From Chloroflexota bacterium (GTDB taxonomy: Bacteria > Chloroflexota > Anaerolineae > Anaerolineales > UBA11579), in contig VRUJ01000041.1 of assembly GCA_019456165.1 (NCBI GenBank), positions 1 through 39,020 on the forward strand: 39,020 nucleotides of DNA. The letters are read 5' to 3'. The notes below the pieces were generated by a model, which had not been told where the DNA came from, ran no database searches, and saw only the letters and a program-made list of their open reading frames with translations. The translations under genes and the position numbers were made by a program. This document shows positions 1 to 8,526 of the stretch, piece by piece; positions within the stretch are counted from its first letter, which is position 1, and every line of letters begins with the position of its first letter.

Positions 1-75
1 TCCTTTCTAGCTTTATCACTAAAAGGATACCTGACCTATCTTTTTTTGGAAATTACAGAAACAATGTTACACTAA

Positions 76-270
76 CTAAATTCACCGGGCACCTGGGAAT
101 TGAACATCCAAAGTAATCTTCCATTTGAAGTCCATAGAGTAGAAATACGTTTTGATTATATTGAAGAAATCCCTTGGGGCTGTAGAGATACGTTATATCG
201 AACAATTGAGGGAAGCGAGTTGATTATAGGAGTTGATACTCCTCATGTAATTTTCGAAAAGAGTGACTAG
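76..270 (+). pseudogene. short ORF remnant, unknown
   Basis: An open frame runs from after a TAA at 73-75 to a TAG at 268-270. The only plausible start is TTG at 100, giving 56 residues. It contains a protein-like stretch with many charged and aromatic residues, ending in HVIFEKSD. I do not recognise the family. No good Shine-Dalgarno sequence precedes the TTG. The stretch may be the tail of a decayed gene rather than a functional small protein. Confidence 0.25.
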
Positions 271-706
271 CGAATGATGGGATCTATTTTATTGGACAAT
301 TGGCAGTAGAACAACTCCTCCTTCATTTTGTGGAGTGGGCGCATTGATATGGGCACACCACAACCATCCCCTCCGAGCCGCCCCTGCCAGCCTTAACAGG
401 CTCGAGTTACTCCGACGAAGGCGATGGCAATACGACAAGGGGTTTAAACCCCTTGTTTATTTACCACCGAACTGCTCCCGCCGACTTTCTGCGGGGCGAG
501 CTATAAATATATAAGATTGAACAATAATATAATTATACATGATATTTTGCACTATTAATATTATTTTCTTATTTTATTGCGATTAATGCAGTCAGAAACA
601 CCCCACCCATAATTAAATCAGGTAATTCAGCTCCACTTTTCATCCATATAATCGCACACGCCAAAGGGTTGCCCACAATGCGGCTCTATGGCACAATACA
701 CCTGCT
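271..706. other. gene-poor intergenic stretch
   Basis: About 430 bp without a convincing gene. It holds the palindromic repeat at 435-456, a very AT-rich tract around 500-560, and a TATAAT box at 647-652 with no clear -35 that could serve the gene starting at 707. I see nothing else in it. Confidence 0.5.
435..456. repeat. 22-bp perfect palindrome, REP-like
   Basis: Perfect inverted repeat centred on GGGGTTTAAACCCC and flanked by ACAA/TTGT. The identical 22-bp sequence recurs at 15255-15276, where it forms the core of a MITE-like element. The copy here has no recognisable terminal repeats around it. Confidence 0.8.
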
Positions 707-1066
707 ATGTCTTCGCGCCAAATATATTTCATCCTGGCTTTGTTAGCCGGTCTTGGGGTGGGGCTGCTGTATGGCTGGGTGGTCAGCCCGGTGGAATTCA
801 TCGATACCACCACGGATACCCTGCGCGTGGATTACAAGACAGATTACGTCCTGATGGTCGCCGAGGCTTACGCTTCGGAGGCAGATCCCTCACTGGCCGT
901 ACTCCGCCTGGCATCGTTGGGCGGAGCCTCCGCCTCGGAGAGCGTGCAAGACGCCATCACCTACGCCGCGGAAGTGGGCTATAGCGCTCAAGATATCGTT
1001 CTGCTGCGTGAACTGGATGACGCGCTGCGCAACTGGAACACAACTCTGGAATTTTCCGAGCCATGA
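707..1066 (+). CDS. membrane-anchored protein, paralogue of next gene
   Basis: A 119-residue protein with one N-terminal transmembrane helix (about residues 6-26, rich in Leu and Gly) followed by a mostly helical soluble part. The segment after the membrane (VVSPVEFIDTTTDTLR) closely matches the same place in the next gene (WVSPVELIDTQPATLR), so the two are tandem paralogues. The soluble part resembles a short helical-repeat region and lacks the Thr/Pro linker and C-terminal domain of its neighbour. Its stop overlaps the next start (ATGA at 1063-1066), implying translational coupling. Function unknown. Confidence 0.75.
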   Translation: MSSRQIYFILALLAGLGVGLLYGWVVSPVEFIDTTTDTLRVDYKTDYVLMVAEAYASEADPSLAVLRLASLGGASASESVQDAITYAAEVGYSAQDIVLLRELDDALRNWNTTLEFSEP

Positions 1067-1896
1067 TCGAGATAGAAAGACGTCCTCCGCCTTTATATTT
1101 GATTACCGGCCTGATATTGGGACTAGCCCTGGGTTTGTTCATCTCCTGGTGGGTTTCTCCGGTAGAGCTGATCGATACACAGCCAGCCACTCTGCGCGAA
1201 GATTTCAAAGACCAATACCGCGCGGTGATCGCGGCAGCCTATGCCGCCGATAACGACTTCGGCCGCGCTCAGGCACGTTTGGCCTTGCTGCAGGACCTCA
1301 ACCCGGCGGATTCGCTGGCCGCCCAGGCTCAACTAACCCTGGCGGAGGAAGGTTCGCAAGAAACGGCGCGCGCCTTGGGGCTGCTGGCAGCCGCGTTCAG
1401 GCAACAAGGCACACCTTCTGCTGGAATTGGCAGTCCGAGCAGCACCCCCACGCCTGACCCAGATATCACCGTTACAACCACACCCACCCCCGGCCCCAGC
1501 CTGACTCCCACCTTAACCAACACCCCGCTGCCAAGCTTAACACCAACCGCCACACAAGGCGCGGCCTTTATCGTCGATAACTACGTCCCCGTGTGCGACC
1601 CGAATTTGGAGAGGGCATTGATCCAAGTAATGGTATTCGACGCGGCCCGCCGGCCTGTGCCAGGTGTGCGTATAATAGTAACTTGGGGCGAGGACGGAGA
1701 GGATACCTTTTACACAGGGTTAAAACCAGAATTAGGTTTAGGTTACGCAGATTTCGAGATGACCCCCGGCATTCTTTACACTCTCGAACTGGCTCAAGGC
1801 GATCAGCCGGTTTCAGGATTAACAGCCCACGAGTGCGTAACGGATGAGGGAGAACGTATTCAAGCATCTTGGGAAGTGGTGTTCGTGCAGCCTTAA
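1063..1896 (+). CDS. membrane-anchored protein with Thr/Pro linker and C-terminal Ig-like domain
   Basis: A 277-residue protein. It has one transmembrane helix near residues 12-31, a helical segment with Ala-rich repeats to about 110, a Thr/Pro-rich linker at about 122-165, then a compact beta-rich C-terminal domain of about 105 residues. That domain has two Cys (in PVCDPN and AHECVT) that could form a disulfide if it lies outside the membrane. The phrase PVPGVRIIVTW is typical of Ig-like or carboxypeptidase-regulatory beta-sandwich folds. The start overlaps the upstream paralogue by 4 bp. Probably an envelope protein; the substrate or role is not deducible. Confidence 0.75.
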   Translation: MIEIERRPPPLYLITGLILGLALGLFISWWVSPVELIDTQPATLREDFKDQYRAVIAAAYAADNDFGRAQARLALLQDLNPADSLAAQAQLTLAEEGSQETARALGLLAAAFRQQGTPSAGIGSPSSTPTPDPDITVTTTPTPGPSLTPTLTNTPLPSLTPTATQGAAFIVDNYVPVCDPNLERALIQVMVFDAARRPVPGVRIIVTWGEDGEDTFYTGLKPELGLGYADFEMTPGILYTLELAQGDQPVSGLTAHECVTDEGERIQASWEVVFVQP

Positions 1897-2020
1897 CGCG
1901 GGGAAAAAGTATTACTGATAACCTATTAATTTTCACCAATTAATTCAAATAAATCATGGCGAAAACAGGAGTATTTCTGTAGAATTAATGTGATAAATCA
2001 TAGTATTCAAGCTGATTTAC

Positions 2021-2024
2021 GGAG
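2021..2024 (+). promoter_or_regulatory. Shine-Dalgarno deciding the ATPase start
   Basis: GGAG lies 7 nt before the ATG at 2032, supporting that start over the in-frame GTG at 1990, which has no Shine-Dalgarno sequence. Confidence 0.6.
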
Positions 2025-2031
2025 ATTCACG

Positions 2032-3117
2032 ATGGCAAAAGATAGTCCACGGCGTTTGGAATACCATGATAGGTTTGCACTTCAGCAGGCAGATCAAGCC
2101 ATTCGTAAGGACGTTGTGCGCGCCTTAGTTGAGTTGATTACCAACAGCAACGACAGTTACCACCGACTGCAGGATAAAAGACAACCTTCAAGCGGTTTGA
2201 TCATTGTCGACATACAACGCAAACGCAAAGATACTCTATTACGGGTGCGCGATTATGCCGAGGGCTTGCGGGGGGAGGATATGGACCAGGCTGTGGGTAT
2301 TTATGGTGCCCCGACGAGTGGATTTCTCGAGGGCCGTTCTGTGCGGGGTCTGTGGGGACGGGGCTTGAAGGACGCCTTTTACGGGCTAGGTCATGGGAAT
2401 GTCAAATCCATATATGCAGATAATTTCTACCAATCCAGCGTATTTACAGAAGATGGCGCGCCAATGTATGCCCCTCCAAAAGCTCCACAACAAGCAACAG
2501 AAAATCTGCGCGAAAAACACCAAATTCCTTCCGGTAACGGCACGATCATGGAAATCATTATTTCGCGCCAGGATGTCCCTATCCCACGCTTAGAAACTCT
2601 GCGTTTCAAGCTCCAACAACATTTTGAATTGCGCACTATTTTGATGAACCCTACACGCCACCTTTACCTGCGCGAGTTGAGCAGCCGTAAAAAAATCAAA
2701 CTAGAAACGAAACTCAGCTATAAACAACCAATGGGTATCCGCATCTTCAATGAGGCCTTTTATATTTCTGGCACTCCCGCTTTGGTACACTTAGAGGTTT
2801 TTCGTTCAGACGAACCGCTTACTACAATATCGGAGGTGGGAGATTTCGCGGATGGTGGTTTGCTGGTAGTCAGCAAACGCGTGGTGATGGCTCTTAGCAT
2901 GCTTAAATTCAATCACAACGAATATGCCTCCCGCGTATACGGAACGATAACTTGTGATTACCTCCATGACTTACTAAAGCAAGAAGAAGCTGAACCGATC
3001 CTTTCAGCCACACGCGATGGATTAAACTGGGATCATCCCTTCATGGATACATTACGAAAAGAGGTTGAATCCAGACTCGAACCGCTGATACAAGCCGAAA
3101 GACGGCTGGCACAATAG
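2032..3117 (+). CDS. GHKL (Hsp90/MORC-like) ATPase
   Basis: A 361-residue ATPase of the GHKL superfamily. Visible Bergerat-fold motifs: the N box ELITNSND (residues 34-41, Mg-binding Asn and Asp), the G1 box DYAEGL (74-79) and the G2 region GRGLKDAFYGLG (109-120). After about residue 170 a second domain follows; its C-terminal part (VYGTITCDYLHDLL, then SATRDGLNWDHPF) resembles the S5-like transducer region of MutL/MORC-type ATPases. There is no kinase phosphoacceptor domain, so it is not an ordinary sensor kinase. The TAG stop shares one base with the GTG start of the next gene, so the two are coupled and probably act together. Prokaryotic MORC-like ATPases have been linked to restriction and other conflict systems; that role here is inference. 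Confidence 0.75.
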   Translation: MAKDSPRRLEYHDRFALQQADQAIRKDVVRALVELITNSNDSYHRLQDKRQPSSGLIIVDIQRKRKDTLLRVRDYAEGLRGEDMDQAVGIYGAPTSGFLEGRSVRGLWGRGLKDAFYGLGHGNVKSIYADNFYQSSVFTEDGAPMYAPPKAPQQATENLREKHQIPSGNGTIMEIIISRQDVPIPRLETLRFKLQQHFELRTILMNPTRHLYLRELSSRKKIKLETKLSYKQPMGIRIFNEAFYISGTPALVHLEVFRSDEPLTTISEVGDFADGGLLVVSKRVVMALSMLKFNHNEYASRVYGTITCDYLHDLLKQEEAEPILSATRDGLNWDHPFMDTLRKEVESRLEPLIQAERRLAQ

Positions 3118-3938
3118 TGAAAGACAAGAAACTACGTAAGCGCTTCAACACGGCGCTTAAACGTCTCAATTTGATTGCCCGGTCAGTTCTGGTTGGGCAA
3201 CGAAAGTCCAGCAACAATAAACCCCCGGATGTGCCTTTCATGGGATTTGGTTTTATCCGTAAATTCAGCTCCATTCAAACGGGCCGCCCGGCAATAATGA
3301 CAATTCGGGCTAAACTTAGCGGTAGCTTAGAGCCAAACCAAAAAGTTAACGTTATCTCAGATAATCCCGAGGTAAAGGTACTTACCCCGCAGTTAGAGCT
3401 TATTCCCCGGAAAGATTTCCCAGAAATTGGGGAAGCACGAATTAGCATTGAGGGGCGCCAGGTAGGCGCTGAGACATTGATTACAGCGCGTACAAACGGG
3501 CTGAGCGCTCAAGCCCAGGTCAAAGTAACATCAAAACATATCGTCGAAGAAGAAAAATCCGCGCGAAGTTTCATCTCCGATATTGAGTTCAGCCCTACTG
3601 CAGATCCACGCCAGCGCGTAGTTTACGACCGCGACGCCGCGAAGATTATTATTGCCACACGCGCCCCGTCTGTGCGCGCTTATCTGGGTGAGGAGGGTGC
3701 TGGAGCTAACACTCCCCAGGGGCAGGTGCTGCTGGCCGAATTAGTAACCGAAGTTCTTTGCCAGGAAATCGCCCGTGTTGGCGTCCACACCGGTAAGCTG
3801 CCCGCGTTCCATGATTCTATCGAAGCGACTATTCAAGCGCATTTTACACGCTTGCAGCACGAATTTGCCCATGAAATACATGCTTACTTTGTGGATTCTA
3901 AATACCGCCGCCTCCCAGAGGAAGCCACTGAAGACTAA
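3117..3938 (+). CDS. partner of GHKL ATPase: Ig-like plus C-terminal helical domain
   Basis: A 273-residue protein starting at GTG, which overlaps the ATPase stop by one base. The N-terminal 45 residues are very basic. Residues of about 55-140 form a beta-rich region that reads like an Ig-like (Big/cadherin-type) sandwich, with alternating VNVISDNPEVKV and AQAQVKVTS strands. The C-terminal part (from about 165) begins with a beta strand (AAKIIIATRAPSVRAYL) and continues into long helices. No signal peptide or membrane segment is seen, so it is probably cytoplasmic despite the Ig-like fold. I suspect it supplies domains that other bacteria fuse to the C-terminus of a single-chain GHKL ATPase. 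Function unknown. Confidence 0.7.
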   Translation: MKDKKLRKRFNTALKRLNLIARSVLVGQRKSSNNKPPDVPFMGFGFIRKFSSIQTGRPAIMTIRAKLSGSLEPNQKVNVISDNPEVKVLTPQLELIPRKDFPEIGEARISIEGRQVGAETLITARTNGLSAQAQVKVTSKHIVEEEKSARSFISDIEFSPTADPRQRVVYDRDAAKIIIATRAPSVRAYLGEEGAGANTPQGQVLLAELVTEVLCQEIARVGVHTGKLPAFHDSIEATIQAHFTRLQHEFAHEIHAYFVDSKYRRLPEEATED

Positions 3939-4000
3939 GGACAATAATTGAAATGGAACGCGGGTTAACGACGAAAAAAACCCAGATTATTACCCCGGTT

Positions 4001-4672
4001 TCATTGCCAGAATGTCTCAACTGTTACTGTGGTAAATATCTTTAAAAAATCCGGCTCTAGGATTGGCCTGCTGTGTTCCGGAGACATTTTAGTTATTTGA
4101 CTTTTGTACTGCTGGATTGCTTCGATTTTTTGTTCTAAAACTGCTGATATATCAATTTCAACTTTAGTTCCAAGATCACGCTTCCTCTCCCGACCCCAGA
4201 TCACATAATTGAATACCTCTATAGCAGTGAGCTCTAACTCTTCTAAAGTTTTTCGCAGGATAGCATTGGCGGCCTGGTGGTCTTTATGTTTGTCCTTGGC
4301 ATGGGTGATATAAACTTCAGAAATATTTTGTTCCCTTAAGAATATTTGTTTCACATTGTCTACAACGAGCTGTTTCGATTTTGATAAATGGCCGTCCTCA
4401 AATTTTAAAAAGGTGAGATTTTCATCTGGAACACCTAATACTTGAATTGCTGCGCGCGTCTCTGCTTCGCGCATTATTGCCAATTCTTGAGGGCTAGGGT
4501 TGTCCCAGATCCCGTGAGTGGTGGTATGAGAGTGTGAGCCATCCGTTAGCACAACGACTTTGACGTTATACCCTTGCGCGAGCTTCTTTATTATCGTGCC
4601 TCCGCAACCCAGGGTTTCATCATCTGGATGGGGAGCAAAAATATAGATTATTTTAGCGTTATTGTTCACCAT
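4001..4672 (-). CDS. PIG-L/LmbE family deacetylase
   Basis: A zinc-dependent N-acetylglucosaminide deacetylase-type protein of about 223 residues. The diagnostic FAPHPDDE motif lies at residues 12-19, and a second metal motif HKDH sits in YITHAKDKHKDHQAAN. The start at 4672 is preceded by GAGG; an in-frame ATG four codons upstream (4684) has no Shine-Dalgarno. It is last in a minus-strand block with a sulfotransferase and two glycosyltransferases, so it probably de-N-acetylates a sugar in a surface glycan or a glycosylated small molecule. The exact substrate cannot be read from the sequence. Confidence 0.85.
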   Translation of the reverse strand: MVNNNAKIIYIFAPHPDDETLGCGGTIIKKLAQGYNVKVVVLTDGSHSHTTTHGIWDNPSPQELAIMREAETRAAIQVLGVPDENLTFLKFEDGHLSKSKQLVVDNVKQIFLREQNISEVYITHAKDKHKDHQAANAILRKTLEELELTAIEVFNYVIWGRERKRDLGTKVEIDISAVLEQKIEAIQQYKSQITKMSPEHSRPILEPDFLKIFTTVTVETFWQ

Positions 4673-4771
4673 TCCACGCCTCATAGATGAATCGGGAAAG
4701 TGCCTTCACAAAGATACAATTCTTTGAAGAATTATTTCGATCCTTATTATTGCAGGGGAAGATAATATCAC

Positions 4772-5635
4772 TCACCAATCTAAACTCTCTTCATACCCCC
4801 AGCGTATTAATAAATCGCCTGTCTCTTCTTTAAAAACCTTAATGTTAGTTTCGGTGAAATGCTCCCGCCAATTACCCGGTTTCCCTTTGCGAAATGTGCC
4901 TGATTTTCTCGGCTCGATATTCTTTATTAATATCTCAATAGCCTCAGGTATAGGAATAGGAATCTCAAAACCTTTCATAGCAACATATTCGAGTATCAAC
5001 CGTAAGGTATCATCCTGTTTAAGAATTAAATCTTCGAACTTAATAGATAGCACATCGGGTTGGTTTAACCAACCAACGTGATTCCGATACTTTTTCCGAG
5101 TACTATTGTATTCGAATCCAGGTACAGATACACCGACAATTTCAGCATTGATACGCTCTTCGGTAGAATTCAGTGTATGTGTGTAATAAGGTTGCATTCC
5201 ATGCTCTTTGTGGATCTCGGTGGCATAAAAAACCGAGGACACGATTACATCTCTTGGGTCACGGTAAATAAAAATTGTAGCTCGTCCTGGTCCCGTCAGT
5301 GAACTGATGTACGGCTCCTTAAAATTTAAATACCCATATCCTATATCGCCAGGTTTTAAGCTTTTGATATTATTATTAGTAGCCTCTGGGGGCAACTTAC
5401 TGTTGTCCTCCCAGCGGTTTACTGGTGCAAATCCAGGATCGACTGCTGGACCTATCTCAGTTAACCCCCATAATATTTGGATAAGCAAGTGAGATCCAGC
5501 TTTTGGAATTGCATTACCAAATAATATTGGTGTTGCATTTTGTTTCGCACGTCCCCATCGTAAGATACTATATCCGCGTCTGGCGCGCCAACGTAGGTGC
5601 TTCAAGCCGCGTTTGATAATAAAATAAGCTTTCAT
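4772..5635 (-). CDS. PAPS-dependent sulfotransferase
   Basis: A 287-residue cytosolic sulfotransferase-type protein. The 5'-phosphosulfate loop is IPKAGSH (43-49). The 3'-phosphate-binding motif is YRDPRDVIVSS (124-134). The C-terminal FRKGKPGNW is the RKGxxGxW motif that closes over the cofactor. All three key motifs are intact and length is normal for the family. It lies between a PIG-L deacetylase and two glycosyltransferases on the same strand, pointing to sulfation of a glycan or glycolipid. No membrane segment is evident. Confidence 0.88.
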   Translation of the reverse strand: MKAYFIIKRGLKHLRWRARRGYSILRWGRAKQNATPILFGNAIPKAGSHLLIQILWGLTEIGPAVDPGFAPVNRWEDNSKLPPEATNNNIKSLKPGDIGYGYLNFKEPYISSLTGPGRATIFIYRDPRDVIVSSVFYATEIHKEHGMQPYYTHTLNSTEERINAEIVGVSVPGFEYNSTRKKYRNHVGWLNQPDVLSIKFEDLILKQDDTLRLILEYVAMKGFEIPIPIPEAIEILIKNIEPRKSGTFRKGKPGNWREHFTETNIKVFKEETGDLLIRWGYEESLDW

Positions 5636-5830
5636 TACAATGGAATCACCTAATCGGCATATCTAAATAATCAATTTTTTCAAAGTTTGGATCGCGCGAT
5701 CCACTACATAATGGTTCTAAAATCTTCTGCTCAATATCCATTTTTTGGGAGAGGGCATCTCAACAACGAAGTGGGTTCAAGTCCGTTAAGAAACATTTTG
5801 AGGGTGGCTTTATAATTACCAGCAAGGGAT

Positions 5831-6835
5831 TTATTCTCCACGCCAATCTATATTATTCAAGATACTGAACAGACGATCATACAACCAGCGAATCAAGCGC
5901 CCGCTACCCGGGATTTTTTTAAGCCAATGACGCCGCAGGGCAGGTCGAGATTGCTGCTTATCCAAGTTAATATCCAGTTTGTTGATATCTGCTTGTAATG
6001 CGGAGCCAATTACGTTTCCAATGTGCCGTGTAAAGCGCTCAGGAGTGGAGAGACGAAGAAAACCAGCCGCATCCACAGCATTATCAAACTGGACCATATC
6101 ATACATCAAATCCTCCGGCCAAAATGTCGGTAGGTGCGCCAACAAAATTTTCTTAAGCCCGGAAAATTGAAAGTGATTTGCTCCACCGATTGCCAAAACC
6201 CCATTATAGGTCAACAGCATATCCTGTTGATCCTTTGTCGCGTTCAAATGTTCCTCGGGGTCACGGCCAGTGCTGAACGCCCATTCGGTTTCCCATTCAT
6301 CCGGTATGTGCCGACCATATTCCATTAGTATGTTTAACTCGCCATCTGCCGCTATTTTGCGGTGAGACTCCATCGCGAAGCTAGCCGCGTTTCGCAACGG
6401 TGATCCGCTGACCATACCTGTTTGCGGGAATTTATCAAGGATTTCTAACTGGGAACTTAACCAACCCTGCGAGAAAAATATATCATCGTCGCTATATGCG
6501 ATTATTTCTCCTGGAGCAGCGTTAAAAGCAATTTTCAAGGCGCCCATATTTCCGATATTTTTCTTGGATTGAATTAAGTACTGAATCTCTCCTGTCTTGT
6601 GTAATTTCTGTAAAAATGTAACCGCCTCGATGCAGCTACCATTATCAAAAACCAATAAATCAAAAGGTGTTTTCGTATTTTCAAGCAAGCTGGTCAATGA
6701 TAATTTGAGCACGTCTAACCTCTGGCGAAAATAACCCTCCAGATGAGGAATATATGACAACACGACCACTGTGACCCGCGCGGGATGGTATTTGGATTTT
6801 TGCTTCCGCGCTGGGTTGCTTCCAAAGCGAGCCAC
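5831..6835 (-). CDS. family 2 glycosyltransferase
   Basis: A 334-residue GT-A fold glycosyltransferase. The nucleotide-sugar-binding start VTVVVLSY (21-28) and a DDD metal-binding motif in AYSDDDIFF (113-121) are visible, with VFDNGS (62-67) as the usual second strand motif. The start is GTG at 6835, directly abutting the TAA of the upstream gene with no gap; AGGAG and AAGGG lie just upstream. The ending is basic with amphipathic character. It presumably adds one sugar in a surface polysaccharide pathway together with its neighbours; donor and acceptor unknown. Confidence 0.82.
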   Translation of the reverse strand: MARFGSNPARKQKSKYHPARVTVVVLSYIPHLEGYFRQRLDVLKLSLTSLLENTKTPFDLLVFDNGSCIEAVTFLQKLHKTGEIQYLIQSKKNIGNMGALKIAFNAAPGEIIAYSDDDIFFSQGWLSSQLEILDKFPQTGMVSGSPLRNAASFAMESHRKIAADGELNILMEYGRHIPDEWETEWAFSTGRDPEEHLNATKDQQDMLLTYNGVLAIGGANHFQFSGLKKILLAHLPTFWPEDLMYDMVQFDNAVDAAGFLRLSTPERFTRHIGNVIGSALQADINKLDINLDKQQSRPALRRHWLKKIPGSGRLIRWLYDRLFSILNNIDWRGE

Positions 6836-7729
6836 TTACCCTTTTTCTCCTAATCTACGCCTAAACCTTTTTAATTGCCTTGCTAAGGACCATCGGAAAC
6901 CAGTCCTAATATCAGGAGTTACCCACAACTCAATGCGATGCAATAAACGGCGTAGGTCGAAAGCTTTTTTCTGGATGCGCCCATCTTTCAATTCTCTGGG
7001 AACGTCAATTAACAAAAAGGCATGGGAGAACCCACCTGCTAAGGCGATATTGCGATTGCCTTCTTCAAATCCATAAGGAGGTTTACCACCCTCCAGATGG
7101 TGATAATCGTGTTTTTGGTGTACGACCATAACTGAATCAGTCGCGTCGACCGCTAACCAGCCCTGCTTATAGGCTTGATATATCATCCAGTTATCCCAGG
7201 AGGGACGCCCAATCACGAAATTGGGAATCTCCTGGTAAATATGCCGCGGGAAAAGGAAATAATCCATGCCGATGTGATTTCTTACACCTGTGTCGCGTAC
7301 AGTTTGCCTCAGGTCGGGAAGCCAGGAAGCATTGAACTCAAGTTCTTCCGTAATGTTAAGGTCCCAGCGTTTTCCACATAGGAGGAAGTTTTTGGCTTGA
7401 TCTGCTACTTGTTGGGCGGCTTCTAATATATCTGGGGTAAGGATGATATCTGCATTAACAATTGCCATTTGTGTAGAATCACTGGCCTCTCTAGCGAGGG
7501 AAAAGATCGAGTCGAGATGAGGCGTGCCTTTATGGTTGCGCTTCACCCCGGTGAGGTGCCTAACGCCATAATCTGCAGCGGCTTGTTCCATGCCGTCTTC
7601 CTCACCCACCAAAAAAACTTCGACGGAATCTCCCAATTCCACCCACGAGCGGATCGCATTTCGTTGGATAAGCGCTATGTGAGGATTGGTAAAGGGTTTG
7701 GGGGCTGTAAAAATGGTTACCAAAGGCAT
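6836..7729 (-). CDS. GT-A-like glycosyltransferase
   Basis: A 297-residue protein whose N-terminal half reads as a GT-A Rossmann-like fold: VTIFTAPKPF at the start, VEVFLVGEE as a second strand, and NADIILTPD (92-100) in the place of the metal-binding DxD. The residues before the metal site differ from the next gene, so the two are not recent duplicates. It is first of the minus-strand glycan block. CGGAG lies 6 nt before the ATG. A candidate promoter at 7751-7779 gives a leader of about 15 nt. Confidence 0.72.
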   Translation of the reverse strand: MPLVTIFTAPKPFTNPHIALIQRNAIRSWVELGDSVEVFLVGEEDGMEQAAADYGVRHLTGVKRNHKGTPHLDSIFSLAREASDSTQMAIVNADIILTPDILEAAQQVADQAKNFLLCGKRWDLNITEELEFNASWLPDLRQTVRDTGVRNHIGMDYFLFPRHIYQEIPNFVIGRPSWDNWMIYQAYKQGWLAVDATDSVMVVHQKHDYHHLEGGKPPYGFEEGNRNIALAGGFSHAFLLIDVPRELKDGRIQKKAFDLRRLLHRIELWVTPDIRTGFRWSLARQLKRFRRRLGEKG

Positions 7730-7750
7730 ACAATGCTCCGAAGAAATTTC

Positions 7751-7779
7751 ATTATAATACTATTACCTAGGAATTTTAA
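7751..7779 (-). promoter_or_regulatory. candidate promoter of the glycan block
   Basis: TTAAAA, a 17-bp spacer and TATAAT on the minus strand, about 15 nt from the expected transcription start to the ATG at 7729. The -10 is perfect and the -35 is weak. Confidence 0.4.
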
Positions 7780-7845
7780 TAGAATCGAAAAATGGGAAAT
7801 TTGCAGTTATAATGTATTTCAACGGGAAATTATGATGCCCACCAC

Positions 7846-8307
7846 TTATTCGGGCAGTCGTCCGGCAACCCCCAACACCCAGCGAATACATTTATGCCCA
7901 AACTCTAGAAACATCATCGGGCAGCCGCCTGAGATTACTTCAATCCCGTTTTGACGGCCCAGTGCAGTTGCATCATCCGAGACGCTGGAGGGCATAAATG
8001 TGTTGTTATGCATCCAGACGCGCGGCATGCCCACCTCCACACACTCGCGCATGATCGCTTCCGTCATTTCCGGCCGGGTAACTACCACCAGGCCACCTAC
8101 ATTTTCGGGTAGCGCTTTCAGGTCTGGGTAGCATTTATCGCCTTCCAACATCTCTGAATGCGGGTTAACTGCAAACACCTCATGGCCTGATTTTCGCATT
8201 GTGCGGTAGATAAGGTTGGCGGCGTTCTGCTTGTTGCGCGATACCCCGGCTACGGCGATACGCTCCTGTGCCAAGAATTCTTGGGCTTGAAGATCAAAGG
8301 TGGTCAC
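7846..8307 (-). CDS. CoA-binding domain protein (YccU-like)
   Basis: A 153-residue single-domain Rossmann protein of the CoA_binding family. It begins with IAVAGVSRNKQNAANLIY (the nucleotide-binding turn) and contains VFAVNPHS, VVVTRPEM and the conserved NGIEVISGGCPMMFLEFG near the end. Length matches stand-alone members. These proteins bind CoA or a related nucleotide; the physiological role is not settled. AGGAG precedes the start, and an extended -10 lies at 8358-8366. Confidence 0.85.
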   Translation of the reverse strand: MTTFDLQAQEFLAQERIAVAGVSRNKQNAANLIYRTMRKSGHEVFAVNPHSEMLEGDKCYPDLKALPENVGGLVVVTRPEMTEAIMRECVEVGMPRVWMHNNTFMPSSVSDDATALGRQNGIEVISGGCPMMFLEFGHKCIRWVLGVAGRLPE

Positions 8308-8357
8308 ATCTGACTCCTAATTAATGTAATTAGAAACTCTTCCGTAGTACTTTTAAG

Positions 8358-8366
8358 ATTATACCA
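8358..8366 (-). promoter_or_regulatory. extended -10 promoter for the CoA-binding protein
   Basis: TGGTATAAT on the minus strand matches the extended -10 consensus (TGnTATAAT). No good -35 is needed or seen. It lies about 50 bp upstream of the ATG at 8307. Confidence 0.5.
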
Positions 8367-8526
8367 TCTTGCAGGTATAAAGTTTTTATTGTAAGATTGA
8401 AGTATTCAAAGGTAGGAATCGGAGAATGTGGGATGTTTAAAAGAACTATAAACACAGTTTTCAATCCATCTGCATATTGCTAAGCACATTGCTGTTATCA
8501 AACTTACAAACCAGAGGAGGAACACC

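Noticed and set aside
1990..2031. Earlier GTG start of the GHKL ATPase
   Set aside because: No Shine-Dalgarno sequence before it; GGAG sits at the right distance from ATG 2032.
5646..5741. 31-codon minus-strand ORF directly upstream of the sulfotransferase
   Set aside because: Short, no good Shine-Dalgarno and no recognisable homology; may be a remnant but cannot be supported as a gene.
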